A DNA stretch of 21,222 nt from Anaerolineae bacterium (GTDB taxonomy: Bacteria > Chloroflexota > Anaerolineae > 4572-78 > J111). Both the position numbers and the translations under genes were made by a program. Within the stretch, counting starts at the first letter, position 1; each line of letters starts with the position of its first letter. This document shows positions 20,906 through 21,222 of the stretch, one piece after another. The DNA is taken from NCBI GenBank assembly GCA_020433835.1, contig JAGRBY010000048.1, forward strand, positions 1 through 21,222. Reading direction: 5' to 3'. The notes under the pieces were generated by a model, which was given only the letters and a program-made list of their open reading frames with translations, was not told where the DNA came from and ran no database searches.

Positions 20906-21222
20906 TTAACAAGATAAAAATACGGAGTAGTAATCAGCAAAAACCTGCTTGGCATCATCAACGGTAAAAGACCATTTTATCTTGCGAGCCATAGCATTAC
21001 TGTTTTGCTCCCAAGCGAATAGTTCCATGGCTAAAGTCCATTCGTCCGGCAAGCGACGATTGAGACATTGTTGGCTCATAACACTCAACTCAATTTCGGC
21101 CATATTGAGCCAGGAGGCGTGAGCGGGAGTGAAATGAAATTGGAGGCGAGCCATAATCCGGTCGGCTTCGGTTTTGCCAAGAAACTCAACCAAGGAATGA
21201 AAGTGATGGGTGTTGAGATTAT
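20906..21222 (-). CDS. IS630-family transposase, C-terminal part (runs off the window)
   Basis: About 105 codons are visible and the frame stays open to the window end, reading NLNTHHFHSLVEFLG at the edge. That edge is just after the second catalytic Asp expected in DNLNTH. The DDE glutamate block FHFTPAHASWLNMAEIELS and the CLNRRLPDEWTL and WSFTVDDA motifs are diagnostic of IS630-type transposases. The stop codon (20906-20908) is 9 bp before the small HTH ORF. No terminal inverted repeat was recognised between them, although IS630 elements usually end soon after the gene. Completeness and activity cannot be judged. Confidence 0.92.
   Translation of the reverse strand, partial: NLNTHHFHSLVEFLGKTEADRIMARLQFHFTPAHASWLNMAEIELSVMSQQCLNRRLPDEWTLAMELFAWEQNSNAMARKIKWSFTVDDAKQVFADYYSVFLSC

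Overview
The window looks like a chromosomal segment from an uncultured member of the Chloroflexota, although this assignment is only an inference. Three things point that way. A secreted beta-helix protein ends in VYLPIIMP, a tail type I associate with exported Chloroflexota proteins. PAS-rich sensor kinases are abundant. The intergenic regions are full of short palindromic and MITE-like repeats. Codon use is moderate-GC throughout. There is no rRNA, tRNA or CRISPR array.

Layout. 1-1491: the 3' part of a secreted beta-helix/FN3 protein. 1726-5732: a signalling cluster made of a CBS-pair protein, a stand-alone cyclic-nucleotide-binding-domain protein, a universal stress protein and a three-PAS histidine kinase. 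The first three are small proteins from adenine-nucleotide-sensing families. 5733-6368: a gene-free stretch with several inverted repeats, including a 228-bp MITE-like unit with perfect 15-bp ends. 6369-8366: a class II haloalkane dehalogenase with its active-site residues intact, a 131-bp MITE-like element, and a TVP38/DedA-type membrane protein. 8368-12236: a translationally coupled sensor pair, a four-PAS HisKA_2 kinase followed by a REC-PAS-kinase hybrid, with no DNA-binding output protein nearby.

12454-15365: a membrane-anchored extracytoplasmic (alpha/alpha)6 glycosidase followed by a short-chain dehydrogenase. 15625-19095: housekeeping-type genes on the minus strand: a DinB-like protein, gamma-glutamyl phosphate reductase (proA), class I mannose-6-phosphate isomerase (manA) and an SCP2-domain protein. 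The SCP2 gene has a near-consensus promoter whose -10 box lies inside a 17-bp palindrome. 19177-21222: a mobile-DNA module reading leftward, made of the C-terminal part of an IS630-type transposase (running off the window), a 47-residue helix-turn-helix-like ORF, and a full-length large serine recombinase. The three frames are packed end to end.

The best candidates for something new are this transposase/small-HTH/serine-recombinase array, the two structured MITE-like elements, and the promoter-embedded operator of the SCP2 gene. The rest is recognisable accessory and housekeeping content.
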